Below are positions 51,249-60,471 of a stretch of 64,000 nt of DNA, piece after piece. Position 1 is the stretch's first letter. Every line of letters begins with the position of its first letter. The translations under genes and the position numbers were made by a program. Under the pieces are notes generated by a model that made no database searches, was not told where the DNA came from, and saw only the letters and a program-made list of their open reading frames with translations. The DNA lies in contig JBGSTD010000022.1 in assembly GCA_041736675.1 (NCBI GenBank), forward strand, positions 1 through 64,000, written 5' to 3'. Source of the stretch: Salaquimonas sp041736675. Lineage in GTDB: Bacteria > Pseudomonadota > Alphaproteobacteria > Rhizobiales > Rhizobiaceae.

Positions 51249-52649
51249 ATGTCTATGGAAAGCAAGAACGCGAATTCTGGCGCGCAAGACAAGGGTCTGG
51301 TTTCCCGTATCCTGACGGCTACAGAAATAGATACCCGCATGCTGGGAATGGTTGCCGCCCTGATTGCAATCTGGGTTGCCTTTGACATTTACAGCGGAAT
51401 TCTCCGTCCAGGTACGGGATTGTTTGGCGGCTCATTCCTGACACCGCGAAACCTTTGGACATTGCTTGTTCAAACCTCCTCAATCGCAGTCATGACGACA
51501 GGCATGGTTCTGATCATTGTCATGCGCCATATTGATCTGTCGGTTGGTTCCATGCTCAGTCTGGTTGCAGTTGCGGGCGCTGTGCTGCAGGTCTTCATAC
51601 TCGCTCCAGCAATTGGTGTCGGGCATCCGGTGATCTGGATTGCGGCAATTGCGCTGTGCCTGGTTCTCGGTGCCGCCTTAGGTGCCTTCAACGGATTTTT
51701 GACCGCTTACGCTCAAATCCCCGCATTCATCGTTACACTCGGCGGGTTGATTGCCTATAGCGGTGTCGCATTTCTCATCGGCAATGGCGTGACTGTTGCG
51801 CCGATGGACAAGACCTACAAGATTATCGGGGGCGGCATTCCCTCATCCTGGCTTGGGCCTTTTTGGAGCTGGACGCTGGCGATTGTCGCCTGCGCGCTGA
51901 TTGTTCTTGCCATTATCAACGGTCGCCGCGCCCGGGTTCGGTTTGGTTTTCCGCTGCGTCCGATGTGGGCTGAAACAACCCTTGCGACCATCGGAAGCAT
52001 AGCTGTTCTTGGGGCTACCTGGGTGGTTTGTGCCTATCCCTGGCCGTTTGGCCTGATCCGCGAATATGCCCTTGAAAACAAGGTTGCCATCCCTGCTGGT
52101 GTTGAAAACCGTGATGGTGACGCGATCTGCATGGCAGGTGACCAGATTGTCCGCTGTTCGGAAGGCCTGATCTATTACACCGGATATGCGGTGCCTGTGC
52201 TAATCGCCCTCGCGGTTGGAGTCGTGATGACACTTGTTGCTTCGAAAACACGTTTTGGCCGTTATGTTTATGCCATCGGGGGTAATCCCGAAGCAGCCGA
52301 ATTGGCGGGCATCAACACCAAAATGATGACGGTGAAAGTGTTTGCCCTGATGGGCTTTCTGGTTGGCATATCCTCGATTATCGCCTCGGCGAGGCTGGAT
52401 GCGGCAACCAATGCGCTGGGTCAGTTGAACGAACTTTATGTCATCGCGGCGGCTGTCATCGGAGGCACGTCACTCGCAGGTGGCATCGGAACAATCTACG
52501 GCGCACTGCTGGGAGCGTTGATGATGCAGTCAATCCAGTCCGGCATGCAATTGTTGAACCTTCCTGCCGCATTCCAGAACATTGTCGTCGGGACAGTTCT
52601 GGTGTTCGCAGTCTTCGTCGATCAGTTGTATCGCCGTGGTATAAAATAA
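51249..52649 (+). CDS. xylH: D-xylose ABC transporter permease
   Basis: A 466-residue inner-membrane permease of the ribose/xylose type with about 10-12 helices: GMVLIIVMRHIDLSVGSMLS, TLGGLIAYSGVAF, and the GGNPEAAELAGINTKMMTVKVF (trimmed) and IGGTSLAGGIGTIYGALLGAL (trimmed) signatures. A hydrophilic insertion near 275-310 is seen in rhizobial relatives. ATG 51249 follows GGGAG; the frame also allows TTG 51237. Confidence 0.92.
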   Translation: MSMESKNANSGAQDKGLVSRILTATEIDTRMLGMVAALIAIWVAFDIYSGILRPGTGLFGGSFLTPRNLWTLLVQTSSIAVMTTGMVLIIVMRHIDLSVGSMLSLVAVAGAVLQVFILAPAIGVGHPVIWIAAIALCLVLGAALGAFNGFLTAYAQIPAFIVTLGGLIAYSGVAFLIGNGVTVAPMDKTYKIIGGGIPSSWLGPFWSWTLAIVACALIVLAIINGRRARVRFGFPLRPMWAETTLATIGSIAVLGATWVVCAYPWPFGLIREYALENKVAIPAGVENRDGDAICMAGDQIVRCSEGLIYYTGYAVPVLIALAVGVVMTLVASKTRFGRYVYAIGGNPEAAELAGINTKMMTVKVFALMGFLVGISSIIASARLDAATNALGQLNELYVIAAAVIGGTSLAGGIGTIYGALLGALMMQSIQSGMQLLNLPAAFQNIVVGTVLVFAVFVDQLYRRGIK

Positions 52650-52662
52650 GGGAGTAGCGGTC

Positions 52663-53517
52663 ATGAAAGAACAATCCAAAACAAAAACAGTCGCCGCCCG
52701 CGCCGCCAGTTCGGCTGCCGTGAAATCCGGCATTGTGGCTGAGGCCGCGACGCCGCTGGTTGAGATGAAGGATATCTCCATCGCCTTTGGCGGTATCAAG
52801 GCTGTCGATCACGCGTCGGTATCGCTCTATCCCGGCGAAGTGGTCGGGCTTCTCGGTCACAATGGCGCAGGCAAATCAACGCTGATCAAAATCCTGTCGG
52901 GTGCCTACAAGTCTGATTCCGGCGAAATCCTGATTGATGGCCAGCCTGCCTCGATCAGCAATCCGCGCGATGCAAAAGGCTACGGCATTGAAACGATCTA
53001 CCAGACGCTGGCGGTTGCCGACAATGTTGATGCTGCGGCCAATTTGTTCCTCGGCCGCGAACTGCAGACCAAGTGGGGAACGCTTGATGATGCCGCAATG
53101 GAATCCGAAGCGCGCAAGGTGATGGGCCGTCTCAATCCCAACTTCCGAAAATTCAAGGACCCGGTAAAAGCCCTTTCGGGTGGTCAGCGCCAGTCGGTGG
53201 CTATTGCCCGCGCCATCCTCTTCAATGCCCGCATTTTGATCATGGATGAGCCGACAGCCGCGCTTGGTCCGCAGGAAACAGCGCAAGTGGGCGAACTGAT
53301 CAAGCAGCTGAAAGCAGAAGGCATCGGCATTTTCCTTATCAGCCATGACCTGCATGATGTGTTTGATCTGGCGGACCGGGTTGCCGTGATGAAAAACGGC
53401 CAGATGGTTGGCCATGCCAAAACAAGCGATGTGACCAAGGACGAGGTTCTGGGAATGATCATTCTTGGCAAATGCCCGCCATCTGCCATCAATGGCCCAG
53501 GCGCGGTAGTCGCATAA
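52663..53517 (+). CDS. xylG: Sugar ABC transporter ATPase, single-domain
   Basis: A 284-residue ATPase with Walker A LLGHNGAGKST near 66-75, signature LSGGQRQSVAIARAIL, Walker B ILIMDEPTAALGPQE and switch His in LISHDLHDV. It has one ATPase domain, whereas E. coli XylG (about 510 residues) has two; it resembles rhizobial FrcA-like proteins and would act as a homodimer. A 40-residue Ala/Lys-rich N-terminal extension is odd. Its stop overlaps the xylB start (TAATG). Confidence 0.85.
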   Translation: MKEQSKTKTVAARAASSAAVKSGIVAEAATPLVEMKDISIAFGGIKAVDHASVSLYPGEVVGLLGHNGAGKSTLIKILSGAYKSDSGEILIDGQPASISNPRDAKGYGIETIYQTLAVADNVDAAANLFLGRELQTKWGTLDDAAMESEARKVMGRLNPNFRKFKDPVKALSGGQRQSVAIARAILFNARILIMDEPTAALGPQETAQVGELIKQLKAEGIGIFLISHDLHDVFDLADRVAVMKNGQMVGHAKTSDVTKDEVLGMIILGKCPPSAINGPGAVVA

Positions 53518-54968
53518 TGTATATCGGCATTGATCTTGGCACATCCGGGGTCAAAATCCTCCTTATGGATGCTGACCAAAACATTACAGGGTCTGCTGCC
53601 CATTCAATCGAAGTGTCGCGGCCACATTCTGGCTGGTCGGAACAGAACCCGCTTGACTGGATTTCGGCCAGCGAGGCCGCTTTTAGCCAATTACACCGTG
53701 ACCATCCGAGGCAAATGGCAGCCGTAAAGGGTATCGGCTTTTCCGGCCAGATGCACGGGGCTACATTGCTGGACAATGGAGGCGAAGTGCTGCGCCCTTG
53801 TATCTTGTGGAACGATACGAGAAGCCACAGGGAAGCCGCCGAACTCGACGCAAACCCGCTTTTCCGCGCGGTTTCAGGCAATATTGTTTTTCCCGGATTT
53901 ACCGCGCCAAAACTCGTCTGGGTAAAAAACAATGAGCCCGACCTATTTGCACGCACGGCAAAAGTGCTGCTGCCGAAGGATTATCTGCGCTTTTGGCTGA
54001 CGGGCGAATATGTCTCGGAAATGTCTGATGCTGCCGGAACATCCTGGCTTGATACGGGCAGGCGCAACTGGTCGAGCGAACTGCTTGAGGCCTCCTTCAT
54101 GCAACGCAGCCAAATGCCTTCGCTTGTCGAAGGATCAGCTGTTTCCGGCATGTTGAAACGCGATCTGGCAGCCAGATGGGGCATGGGTCCAAATGTGGTG
54201 GTGGCTGGTGGAGCAGGCGACAATGCAGCTTCCGCGATCGGTATGGGCGCCGTCAGATCTGGCTCGGCATTTGTTTCGCTGGGCACATCCGGGGTTCTGT
54301 TTGCCGCCAATGACCGTTACCTGCCCAATCCTGAAAGTGCGGTGCATGCGTTTTGTCACGCAGTCCCCGATACCTGGCACCAGATGGGCGTCATTTTATC
54401 TGCAACCGATTCGCTCAACTGGCTTTCCGGCATTACCGGCAAATCGGGAAAGGAACTTGCCGATGGACTTGGCGAGACACTTAAAGCCCCAGGTGGAATG
54501 ACATTTCTTCCCTATCTATCGGGCGAACGCACGCCACATAACGATGCTGATATTCGCGGGCTGCTCTTTGGTCTGGATCATGGCAGCGATGTTGCCGCGT
54601 TGACACAGGCTGTGGTTGAAGGCGTCACCTTCGCACTCCGCGATAATATGAGTGCGCTCGAAACTGCCGGAACCACTCTCGAACGGATTACTGCCGTAGG
54701 CGGGGGATCGCGTTCAATCTACTGGCTGAAAACCATAGCAACAGCGCTTGGTGTTCCGGTCGACATTCCTGCCGACGGCGATTTTGGTGCTGCTTTTGGT
54801 GCTGCCCGTCTTGCGCTCATGGCAGCTGAAAACGCATCGCCTGAAGAAATATGCACCCCGCCGGCGATTATCAGGACCATCGAGCCTGATACATCGCACC
54901 GTGCGGCATTTGATGAGGCTTACCAGCGCTACCGCAATCTTTATCCCGCTATCAAAAATATTCATTGA
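53517..54968 (+). CDS. xylB: Xylulokinase
   Basis: A 483-residue FGGY sugar kinase: MYIGIDLGTSGVKILLMDAD, GFSGQMHGATLLD (the QMHG typical of xylulokinase), VAGGAGDNAASAIGMG with the catalytic Asp near 232, and the C-terminal VGGGSRSIYWLKTIATALGVP (trimmed). It phosphorylates D-xylulose to xylulose 5-phosphate. Coupled to xylG by a one-base overlap. xylA follows after 10 bp. Confidence 0.95.
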   Translation: MYIGIDLGTSGVKILLMDADQNITGSAAHSIEVSRPHSGWSEQNPLDWISASEAAFSQLHRDHPRQMAAVKGIGFSGQMHGATLLDNGGEVLRPCILWNDTRSHREAAELDANPLFRAVSGNIVFPGFTAPKLVWVKNNEPDLFARTAKVLLPKDYLRFWLTGEYVSEMSDAAGTSWLDTGRRNWSSELLEASFMQRSQMPSLVEGSAVSGMLKRDLAARWGMGPNVVVAGGAGDNAASAIGMGAVRSGSAFVSLGTSGVLFAANDRYLPNPESAVHAFCHAVPDTWHQMGVILSATDSLNWLSGITGKSGKELADGLGETLKAPGGMTFLPYLSGERTPHNDADIRGLLFGLDHGSDVAALTQAVVEGVTFALRDNMSALETAGTTLERITAVGGGSRSIYWLKTIATALGVPVDIPADGDFGAAFGAARLALMAAENASPEEICTPPAIIRTIEPDTSHRAAFDEAYQRYRNLYPAIKNIH

Positions 54969-54978
54969 GGAGATTTCA

Positions 54979-56301
54979 ATGGCTACCGGATTTTTCGGCG
55001 ACATCACCCGTATTCCCCACGAAGGCAAGGAGAGCAAAAATCCTCTCGCCTTCAAGCATTACCATCCCGATGAAGTGGTTATGGGCAAGCGGATGGAAGA
55101 CCATTTGCGCTTTGCAGTGTGCTATTGGCATACTTTCTGCTGGCCGGGCACTGATCCGTTCGGCGGCCAGACATTTGACCGTCCCTGGTTTGCCGACAAG
55201 ATGGGCGACAGCATGGCTGCTGCAAAACTGAAAGCCGATGTGGCTTTCGAAATGTTCACCGCCCTTGGCACTCCCTACTACTGTTTCCACGATGCGGATG
55301 TACGTCCTGAAGGCCAGTCGTTTGCGGAGAATACAAAAAATCTCAACGAGATCGTGGATTATTTCGAGCGCAAACAGGCTGATACCGGCGTCAAACTTTT
55401 GTGGGGAACGGCAAATCTTTTCTCGCACAGGCGCTATATGTCGGGTGCTGCCACCAGTCCTGATGCAAGGGTCTTTGCGTTTGCCGCGGCAACCGTAAAG
55501 ACCTGCATGGATGCAACTCACCGCCTTGGCGGCGAAAACTATGTCTTGTGGGGCGGGCGCGAGGGCTATGAAACACTTCTCAATACAAACCTCCGCCAGG
55601 AAGACCAGCAGATGGGCCGTTTTCTCAACCTGGTTGTCGAGTACAAACACAAGATCGGTTTCAAGGGTACCATCCTGATTGAGCCCAAGCCGCAGGAACC
55701 AAGCAAGCATCAGTATGACTATGACGTTGCAACCGTTTATGGTTTCCTCAAGCGCCACGGGCTGGAAAACGAAGTCAAGGTCAACATTGAGCAGGGCCAT
55801 GCCATTCTGGCGGGTCATACCTTCGAACATGAGCTGGGCCTTGCCAATGCCCTCGGCATTTTTGGCTCGATCGACATGAACCGCAATGATTACCAGTCAG
55901 GCTGGGACACCGACCAGTTCCCCAACAATGTGCCTGAAATGGCGCTGGCTTACTATGAGGTACTCAAGGGTGGCGGGTTCAAGACAGGGGGCACCAATTT
56001 TGACGCCAAGCTTCGCCGCCAGTCGCTTGAGCCGGAAGACCTGTTGATCGCCCATATCGGCGGTATGGACTGTTGTGCTCGCGGCCTGAAGGCAGCTGCC
56101 GCAATGCTGGAAGACGGGGTGCTGACACGTTTTGTCGAAGAGCGCTACTCGAACTGGAAGCACGAAGGCGCTGCCAAAATGCTGGCAGGCAAGACGCCGC
56201 TCGAAGACATTGCCAACTGGGTCGAGAAAGAGGATATCCGGCCGGAGCCGTATTCGGGCCGTCAGGAACTGCTGGAAAACATCGTCAACAGCTACTGCTG
56301 A
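54979..56301 (+). CDS. xylA: Xylose isomerase
   Basis: A 440-residue metal-dependent isomerase with YYCFHDADVRPEG (catalytic His104 and Asp107), IEPKPQEPSKHQYDYD, NIEQGHAILAGHTFEHEL and the metal site GSIDMNRNDYQSGWDTDQFP. It converts D-xylose to D-xylulose. GAGGAG precedes ATG 54979; the frame extends into xylB but is not used. Last gene of xylFHGBA, which together imports xylose and feeds the pentose phosphate pathway. Confidence 0.97.
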   Translation: MATGFFGDITRIPHEGKESKNPLAFKHYHPDEVVMGKRMEDHLRFAVCYWHTFCWPGTDPFGGQTFDRPWFADKMGDSMAAAKLKADVAFEMFTALGTPYYCFHDADVRPEGQSFAENTKNLNEIVDYFERKQADTGVKLLWGTANLFSHRRYMSGAATSPDARVFAFAAATVKTCMDATHRLGGENYVLWGGREGYETLLNTNLRQEDQQMGRFLNLVVEYKHKIGFKGTILIEPKPQEPSKHQYDYDVATVYGFLKRHGLENEVKVNIEQGHAILAGHTFEHELGLANALGIFGSIDMNRNDYQSGWDTDQFPNNVPEMALAYYEVLKGGGFKTGGTNFDAKLRRQSLEPEDLLIAHIGGMDCCARGLKAAAAMLEDGVLTRFVEERYSNWKHEGAAKMLAGKTPLEDIANWVEKEDIRPEPYSGRQELLENIVNSYC

Positions 56302-56307
56302 GCGCCG

Positions 56308-57060
56308 TCATTCGGGAACCTGATCGCCTTTCCAGTCATATACCTTGCCGCTCATGGACGCATCTGCCTTGTCAATAACTGACAAGAGGTATCTGGCTGA
56401 TTGATCGGGCGTGAAGCGCTCATTTGCATTGGCCTGAAACGGCTGCGACAGGCTGGTCGCGACAGTTCCCGGATGCAGGCCGAGGACGATTGCGTGGCGG
56501 TTTTTTCTGGCAAGCTCAATCGAGAATGTCCGCAACAGCTGGTTTAGCGCTGCCTTTGAAGAACGATAACTGTACCAGCCGCCGAGCCTGTTATCCGCAA
56601 TACTGCCAACCCGCGCCGAGAGTGCTGCCATGACGGTTCGCCTGTTCTTGGCGAGCAAAGGCGCGAAGTGTTTCATTACGAGGGCTGGGCCAATGGCATT
56701 GATGGCAAAAACCTTTGCCATCCCTTTGCCATCGAGCATCCGCCAATCCTTTTCCGGCTGCAGGCCGTCGTCGTGCAGGATGCCGCTGGCGATCAATACA
56801 ATGTCGAGTTCCCCCTCGCTGGCGATCTGCGCAGCAGCGTTCACAATGCTTGTCTCATCCGTCAGATCGAGGGAAAGCCATTTGACCGGGTGTTCAGCTA
56901 CAGCCGACCTGTCCGGGTTGCGTGACAGGGCATAGACTGCGCCAGCCTGGCCGCCTTGCGCCAATTGACCGGCGAGTGCTCCACCAATGCCGCCCGAAGC
57001 TCCGATGATTGCGATGCGCAAGGGATTGGCGTTGTCATTTGCAAAATTTTCCAAAGCCAT
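56308..57060 (-). CDS. Short-chain dehydrogenase/reductase
   Basis: A 250-residue Rossmann enzyme: IAIIGASGGIGGALAGQLA cofactor motif near 18-36, NAIGPALVMKHF, and the catalytic YSYRSSKAALNQ (Tyr-x3-Lys) near 162-170. This is a C-factor-like SDR; the substrate is not known. ATG 57060 follows AAGGGA and is preferred to 57081. Its stop faces that of xylA six bases away. Confidence 0.85.
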   Translation of the reverse strand: MALENFANDNANPLRIAIIGASGGIGGALAGQLAQGGQAGAVYALSRNPDRSAVAEHPVKWLSLDLTDETSIVNAAAQIASEGELDIVLIASGILHDDGLQPEKDWRMLDGKGMAKVFAINAIGPALVMKHFAPLLAKNRRTVMAALSARVGSIADNRLGGWYSYRSSKAALNQLLRTFSIELARKNRHAIVLGLHPGTVATSLSQPFQANANERFTPDQSARYLLSVIDKADASMSGKVYDWKGDQVPE

Positions 57061-57133
57061 CGACAAACGTCCCTTGATCATGTGTAAAGCAAACTGGTAT
57101 CTGGAGCGGCAGAAATCAAGATAGGGTAGCGCA

Positions 57134-57751
57134 ATGGTTTTGACAGCATATCTGGCCTATGCGGCGGCACTCGCGGTTGCAGCCGCAATTCCCGGACCCG
57201 GTGTTGCGGCGCTTGTTGCAAGAGCATTGGGAACGGGTGCCCAACGCTCAATACCCATGCTTGTCGGCCTTGCACTCGGCGATGTGGTCTATCTATCGCT
57301 GGCGGTGGGCGGCCTTGCATTCATTGCCAACACGTTTGCCGGGGTCTTTGCGGCTATCAAGATCGCAGGCGCATGTTATCTCATTTATCTCGCCTACAAA
57401 TTCTGGACAGCAGGCATCGAGATTCAGGATGTCCGCAAATCTACCGGCAAGCGCGAAGGCGTCACATCCTTTCTCGCCGGTCTTGCAGTTACCCTTGGCA
57501 ATCCGAAAGTTGTTATTTTCTACATGGCAATCCTGCCGGTGGTGATGGATTTGAGCAATGTTTCCTTCAATGCCTATCTCCTTCTTGTCGCTATCACCTT
57601 TGCCGTTCTGTTCCTCGTGATGACTCCCTATATCCTGCTTGCTTCCCGCGCGCGCTCGTTTTTCAAGAACCCGATTGCCCTGAAAAGACTGAACCGGACA
57701 GCAGCCAGCGCAATGGCGGCAACCGCGACATGGATCATCTCGCGCTCGTAA
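57134..57751 (+). CDS. LysE-family amino-acid exporter
   Basis: A 205-residue inner-membrane protein with five to six helices and the LysE/RhtB pattern: AAAIPGPGVAALVARALGTG (PGP motif), GLALGDVVYLSLA, GACYLIYLAYKFW, and GNPKVVIFYMAILP. It probably exports an amino acid or homoserine-like compound; cysteine or related thiols are possible given cysK downstream, but that is inference. Confidence 0.87.
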   Translation: MVLTAYLAYAAALAVAAAIPGPGVAALVARALGTGAQRSIPMLVGLALGDVVYLSLAVGGLAFIANTFAGVFAAIKIAGACYLIYLAYKFWTAGIEIQDVRKSTGKREGVTSFLAGLAVTLGNPKVVIFYMAILPVVMDLSNVSFNAYLLLVAITFAVLFLVMTPYILLASRARSFFKNPIALKRLNRTAASAMAATATWIISRS

Positions 57752-57885
57752 TCCAAAAAATATTCTGCGCACGGGACAAAGCTTGGAAACTTGTTCTCCG
57801 CTTGCGCGTTCGCCGCACGAAGGCAGTCTGGTCAAACAAGTGCAAAGCTGGTTAAATCGTCCTTTTAAAACTGGAGGATATCTCG

Positions 57886-58848
57886 ATGGCGAAGCAACCC
57901 GGTCGCGGCCGCATCTACAAGAACATTGTTGAAACCATCGGCGACACGCCACTTGTGCGCCTCGACAAGCTTGCCAAAAAGCACAAGGTAAAAGCCAATC
58001 TTCTGGCAAAGCTCGAATTCTTCAATCCCATTGCTTCGGTCAAGGACCGCATTGGCGTCAACATGATTGAAACCATGGAAAAGAAGGGCCTTATCACGCC
58101 CGGCAAGTCCGTACTGATTGAACCGACCTCCGGCAATACCGGGATCGGCCTTGCCTTTGCTGCGGCGCAAAAAGGGTACCGCCTGATCCTGACCATGCCT
58201 GAAACCATGTCGATAGAGCGGCGCAAGATGTTTGCGCTTCTTGGCGCCGAGCTGGTTTTGACAGAAGGCGCAAAAGGCATGAAAGGCGCCATCGCCAAGG
58301 CCGAGGAACTGGCGGCGGAAACGAAAAACGGCATTGTGCCTCAGCAGTTTGAAAATCCGGGAAATCCGGCCATACACAACAAGACCACGGGACCCGAAAT
58401 CTGGAACGATACCAAGGGCAAGGTGGACATATTTGTGTCGGGCATTGGCACCGGCGGAACAATCACCGGTGCCGGCAAATACCTGAAAAAACAAAACCCG
58501 AAAATTCATATTGTTGCAGTTGAACCGAAAGATTCGCCCGTCCTGTCAGGCGGCAATCCCGGCCCGCACAAGATCCAGGGCATCGGTGCCGGATTTGCTC
58601 CCAAGGTTCTTGATACAAAAATCTACAACGAGATCGTTCAGGTGACCAATGATGAAGCTTTCGCCATGGCACGCGAGGTAGCAAAACTCGAAGGTGTTCC
58701 GGTCGGCATATCCTCGGGTGCTGCATTGACGGCGGCAATCAAGGTTGGCAAGCGCAAGGAGTTTGAAGGCAAGAACCTTGTCGTGATCATTCCAAGTTTT
58801 GCCGAGCGCTATTTGTCAACAGCCCTGTTCGAAGGCCTTGGAGAATAA
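57886..58848 (+). CDS. cysK: Cysteine synthase A (O-acetylserine sulphhydrylase)
   Basis: A 320-residue PLP enzyme: IYKNIVETIGDTPLVRLDKL, PLP lysine in FFNPIASVKDRIG, substrate loop PTSGNTGIGLAFAAA, cofactor phosphate loop GIGTGGTITGAGKYL, and a C-terminal AERYLSTALFEGL tail. It makes cysteine from O-acetylserine and sulphide. CTGGAGG precedes the ATG. Three bases separate its stop from that of the convergent P450. Confidence 0.95.
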   Translation: MAKQPGRGRIYKNIVETIGDTPLVRLDKLAKKHKVKANLLAKLEFFNPIASVKDRIGVNMIETMEKKGLITPGKSVLIEPTSGNTGIGLAFAAAQKGYRLILTMPETMSIERRKMFALLGAELVLTEGAKGMKGAIAKAEELAAETKNGIVPQQFENPGNPAIHNKTTGPEIWNDTKGKVDIFVSGIGTGGTITGAGKYLKKQNPKIHIVAVEPKDSPVLSGGNPGPHKIQGIGAGFAPKVLDTKIYNEIVQVTNDEAFAMAREVAKLEGVPVGISSGAALTAAIKVGKRKEFEGKNLVVIIPSFAERYLSTALFEGLGE

Positions 58849-58851
58849 CGT

Positions 58852-60225
58852 CTACCGCCTCGTCACCTTCATGTGCAGACCGCCCTTTGGCTGCGTCGTC
58901 AGTTTTTGAACAGGCCAGGGGTGGATTGCGCCTGCAGCCATGTCGAAGCGGAAACGTGACATTAAAACCGCCAGCGCAATAACTGCTTCCTGCAGGGCAA
59001 AACTGGCGCCAATACAAATACGCGGACCTGCCCCAAAGGGCAGATACTGAAAACGGTGCATGCGGTTGCGATTTTCCGGCCAGAACCGCGAGGGGATAAA
59101 CGCGTTGGGCTGATCCCACAATTTGCGGTGGCGGTGGACTGTCCACGGCATAATCAAAAGGGTCACATCCTTTTCGATTTTCAGATCTCCCCACTGATCG
59201 TTGTCAATCGCGGCACGGTTGATGGAGGGTGCCGGCGGATAAAGCCGCATGGCCTCTTCGAAGGCGGCGCGGGTTTTCGGCATCTGGTCCAGCCACTCGA
59301 CAGGCGGCGGGTTTTTACCAAGAACCTCTTCTATCTCATCTTCGACAATGAGACGGTCAGCGGGCGAATTGGCAAGACAGTAGAGCGTCCAGCCAAGGGA
59401 GCGCGCGGTGGTTTCATGCCCTGCCCCGATAAACGTGATGATATTGTCGTCGATCTCTTCGCTGGTCAGGCCATTTGGCCCCTCGGCGCGCAGCAACAGC
59501 GTCAGGAAATCCTCCGGAACATTCCTTGGATCATCGCGCATTTTCACGCGCCTCGCCTCGGCCGTATCGCTGACCAGTTTGCGGAACTTGGCCATGACAC
59601 GCTTGCCGCCAAAGCGAAGGACGCGCGGAACCCAAGGCGGCGCCTTGAGAAGATCCATCGGATCGACCCGGCCCATCGTGTTGAGCAATTGATCCACATC
59701 CTTTGCAAAGCTCTCATTGGCCCCGACAATCTCGCCGGAAAACAGCGTTTCCGCCAGGATGTCAAAAGTCAGTTCGGTCATGTCATGGCTGATTTCGTGG
59801 ATACCGCTGCTGTTTTCATAGCGGTGACAGAACTTTTCCGTGCGCTTCAGCATCATGTCGGCAAAGCCGTTGATGTGGCGCGGAGTGAATACCGGAGCCA
59901 TTGCCTTGCGCGAGCGTTTCCAGGTTTCGCCTTCGGCGGTCAAAAGACCGTCTTGCAGGATCGGGCGCAAGATCAACTGGCGGATCGTCGCCATCCGGTA
60001 GTTTTTTGCATTGTCCACCAGCACGTGTCTGATGAGGTCGGGATCATTGGCAATGATCGTCCGTTCGTTGAAAAATTTGGCCTGTATATGATCTTCGGTA
60101 TAGGAGGGCATGCCCCAAAGTTCGAGAGGATTGCGCATCATCACGCGGATGATTTCCAGCCTCGAAGGCGGCACGCGACGCGGCTCGGGACAGGGTGGCT
60201 CGAAGGGCTTGATGCGCTGGTCCAT
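58852..60225 (-). CDS. Cytochrome P450
   Basis: A 457-residue P450 with the I-helix GAGHETTARS, the E-x-x-R helix EEAMRLYPPAP, the PSRFWPENRNRMHRF region, and the haem loop FGAGPRICIG with ligand Cys404. No membrane anchor is evident, so it is soluble and needs an electron-transfer partner not seen here. The substrate is unknown; sequence style suggests the CYP102/fatty-acid-like or rhizobial CYP1xx groups, without certainty. Divergent from gyrB. Confidence 0.92.
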   Translation of the reverse strand: MDQRIKPFEPPCPEPRRVPPSRLEIIRVMMRNPLELWGMPSYTEDHIQAKFFNERTIIANDPDLIRHVLVDNAKNYRMATIRQLILRPILQDGLLTAEGETWKRSRKAMAPVFTPRHINGFADMMLKRTEKFCHRYENSSGIHEISHDMTELTFDILAETLFSGEIVGANESFAKDVDQLLNTMGRVDPMDLLKAPPWVPRVLRFGGKRVMAKFRKLVSDTAEARRVKMRDDPRNVPEDFLTLLLRAEGPNGLTSEEIDDNIITFIGAGHETTARSLGWTLYCLANSPADRLIVEDEIEEVLGKNPPPVEWLDQMPKTRAAFEEAMRLYPPAPSINRAAIDNDQWGDLKIEKDVTLLIMPWTVHRHRKLWDQPNAFIPSRFWPENRNRMHRFQYLPFGAGPRICIGASFALQEAVIALAVLMSRFRFDMAAGAIHPWPVQKLTTQPKGGLHMKVTRR

Positions 60226-60471
60226 GAAATCCTTTCCGGGCCGACAATGTCATACATCGGTGTCAATCACACGAGGTCAAACAACGTGCGGAGGTAAAAA
60301 TAGCAACCTTAAACCGATATGGGTCATTGGTGTCCATACAGATAAAATGGGGATAAAATTTGGTTTTTCCACCTAAAAAGCCTATATCTGGAGCAGGAAA
60401 AATGCCGATTCGTTTCTTTTGTGAATATGGCGTAGAGACTGGCGAACTAACAGCACACAAATGGAATCCCT

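Noticed and set aside
59056..60297. 413-codon open frame opposite the cytochrome P450
   Set aside because: It is the antisense shadow of a P450 with all key motifs; it shows no family resemblance or ribosome site.
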